Positions 13,149 to 13,590 of a stretch of 13,590 bases of DNA are shown piece by piece; position 1 is the first letter of the stretch, and each line of letters begins with the position of its first letter. The stretch comes from an uncultured bacterium (lineage in GTDB: Bacteria; Bacillota; Clostridia; Lachnospirales; Lachnospiraceae): contig CAOKFN010000074.1 of NCBI GenBank assembly GCA_948467735.1, forward strand, positions 1 through 13,590. The letters run 5' to 3'. A program made the translations under genes and the position numbers. The notes under the pieces were generated by a model. The model did no database searches and was not told where the DNA came from. It saw only the letters and a program-made list of their open reading frames with translations.

Positions 13149-13383
13149 TTTCAACTCCCATATGTCGGTTTTTGCAGACGCCGTGTATCATAGCGTCCCG
13201 GGTGAAATGCAGAATATGATTTCGCTGCATTTATGCGGTTTATTCCTGCGAGGTATTCGACTCTGACAACAGGGAAACGACTTAAGCGCCTGCTGCTTTT
13301 TTGTTCACCGTAGGTTCCGGCTTTTTGCATCAAAGAATTTGACAGCGTATTTCAGCCATTTCCACGCAGCTTTCGCTGAAAAT

Positions 13384-13412
13384 AGTATAACATATGCATG
13401 ATAAAGTTTCCA
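13384..13412 (-). promoter_or_regulatory. Likely promoter of the sensor kinase, with a long leader
   Basis: On the minus strand, -35 TGGAAA (13407-13412) and -10 TATACT (13384-13389) are 17 bp apart with an extended TG. Transcription would begin near 13377, giving a leader of about 230 bases before the start codon. Within that leader I see only a nine-codon ORF (MAEIRCQIL) and no known riboswitch or terminator. Confidence 0.55.
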
Positions 13413-13516
13413 CTATATTCTGCGGAGCCATCTCTGCGGGAAAAGGCGGAAAGGTACAAGGAAAGCCGGTGCGGGGCGAAGGATATAAGAAAAATATATG
13501 AAGTGGATTTATCATA

Positions 13517-13546
13517 TGGCATCCTGCTCCCCTGCTATGGTATAAT
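13517..13546 (+). promoter_or_regulatory. Promoter for the gene entering at the right edge
   Basis: A perfect TATAAT (13541-13546) with an extended TG at 13538-13539. A weak -35, TGGCAT (13517-13522), lies 18 bp upstream. It would drive the partial gene at 13577 and is divergent from the kinase promoter about 105 bp away. Confidence 0.5.
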
Positions 13547-13576
13547 AAGACCATATTCAAGGCAGGAAGCGGCCGA

Positions 13577-13590
13577 ATGGCCATCCATAC
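13577..13590 (+). CDS. Start of a truncated plus-strand gene
   Basis: ATG 13577-13579, reading M-A-I-H before the window ends, is preceded by AGGAAG (13564-13569) at a good distance and by an extended -10 promoter. Too little is visible to name a product. It is divergent from the sensor kinase, so it could be a target or partner of that kinase, which cannot be judged here. Confidence 0.4.

Noticed and set aside
13151..13333. Minus-strand 60-aa ORF upstream of the kinase
   Set aside because: It lies in the kinase leader, has no ribosome-binding site and no recognisable domain.
13330..13584. Minus-strand 84-aa ORF
   Set aside because: It spans two predicted promoters in opposite directions, is Pro/Cys-rich without family resemblance, and has no convincing start context.

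Overview
The window reads as chromosomal DNA of an anaerobic Firmicute, most likely a clostridium of the Lachnospiraceae type. The grounds are moderate-GC coding DNA with G-rich Shine-Dalgarno sites, tRNA genes without an encoded CCA, a GHKL (AgrC-like) sensor kinase, a DUF4430 lipoprotein paired with an ECF S component, and a TipAS-type MerR regulator driving an ABC exporter. This placement is inference from gene families, not a database match.

Layout. Positions 1-54 are a pure (GATGCG)9 microsatellite, followed by a MATE efflux pump (129-1475). A strong promoter (1583-1611) drives tRNA-Tyr and tRNA-Leu, closed by a hairpin at 1842-1882. From there to about 5.95 kb the DNA becomes visibly AT-richer and looks like an acquired segment. 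It holds an unrecognised 123-aa gene, a 43-aa small ORF, two related Cro/CI-type mini-regulators on either side of a small helical protein, and a MerR / ABC ATPase / ABC permease operon behind a MerR-style promoter with a 19-bp spacer. Several short leftovers there (an orphan C-terminal tail with its terminator, and a three-codon ORF after the permease) suggest rearrangement.

From about 6.1 kb the base composition returns to that of the left flank. A membrane-anchored calcineurin-like phosphoesterase (6142-7095) converges on a two-gene minus-strand operon: a DUF4430 lipoprotein and an ECF transporter S component. Upstream of this operon I read a promoter and a cobalamin (B12) riboswitch (about 8319-8482, minus strand). 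Together these make a coherent predicted B12 or corrinoid uptake locus. A UvrD/PcrA-type helicase (8728-10833) is transcribed divergently from it.

The most unusual stretch is the 456-bp gap after the helicase. Five DnaA boxes in one orientation, two of them exact TGTGGATAA, lie at starts 10916, 10947, 10968, 10989 and 11011, with a weaker match at 10894. The spacings are 22, 31, 21, 21 and 22 bp, close to whole helical turns. A 9-bp inverted repeat encloses the last box. About 100 bp further on are five head-to-tail 18-bp units, each containing a 6-bp-arm palindrome. The layout resembles an origin or a DnaA-titrating site, but no dnaA or dnaN gene is present.

The right end has a four-helix, ferritin-like small protein (11290-11724), a GHKL sensor kinase on the minus strand (11862-13148) with a leader of about 230 nt and no response regulator in view, and the first codons of a plus-strand gene running off the edge.
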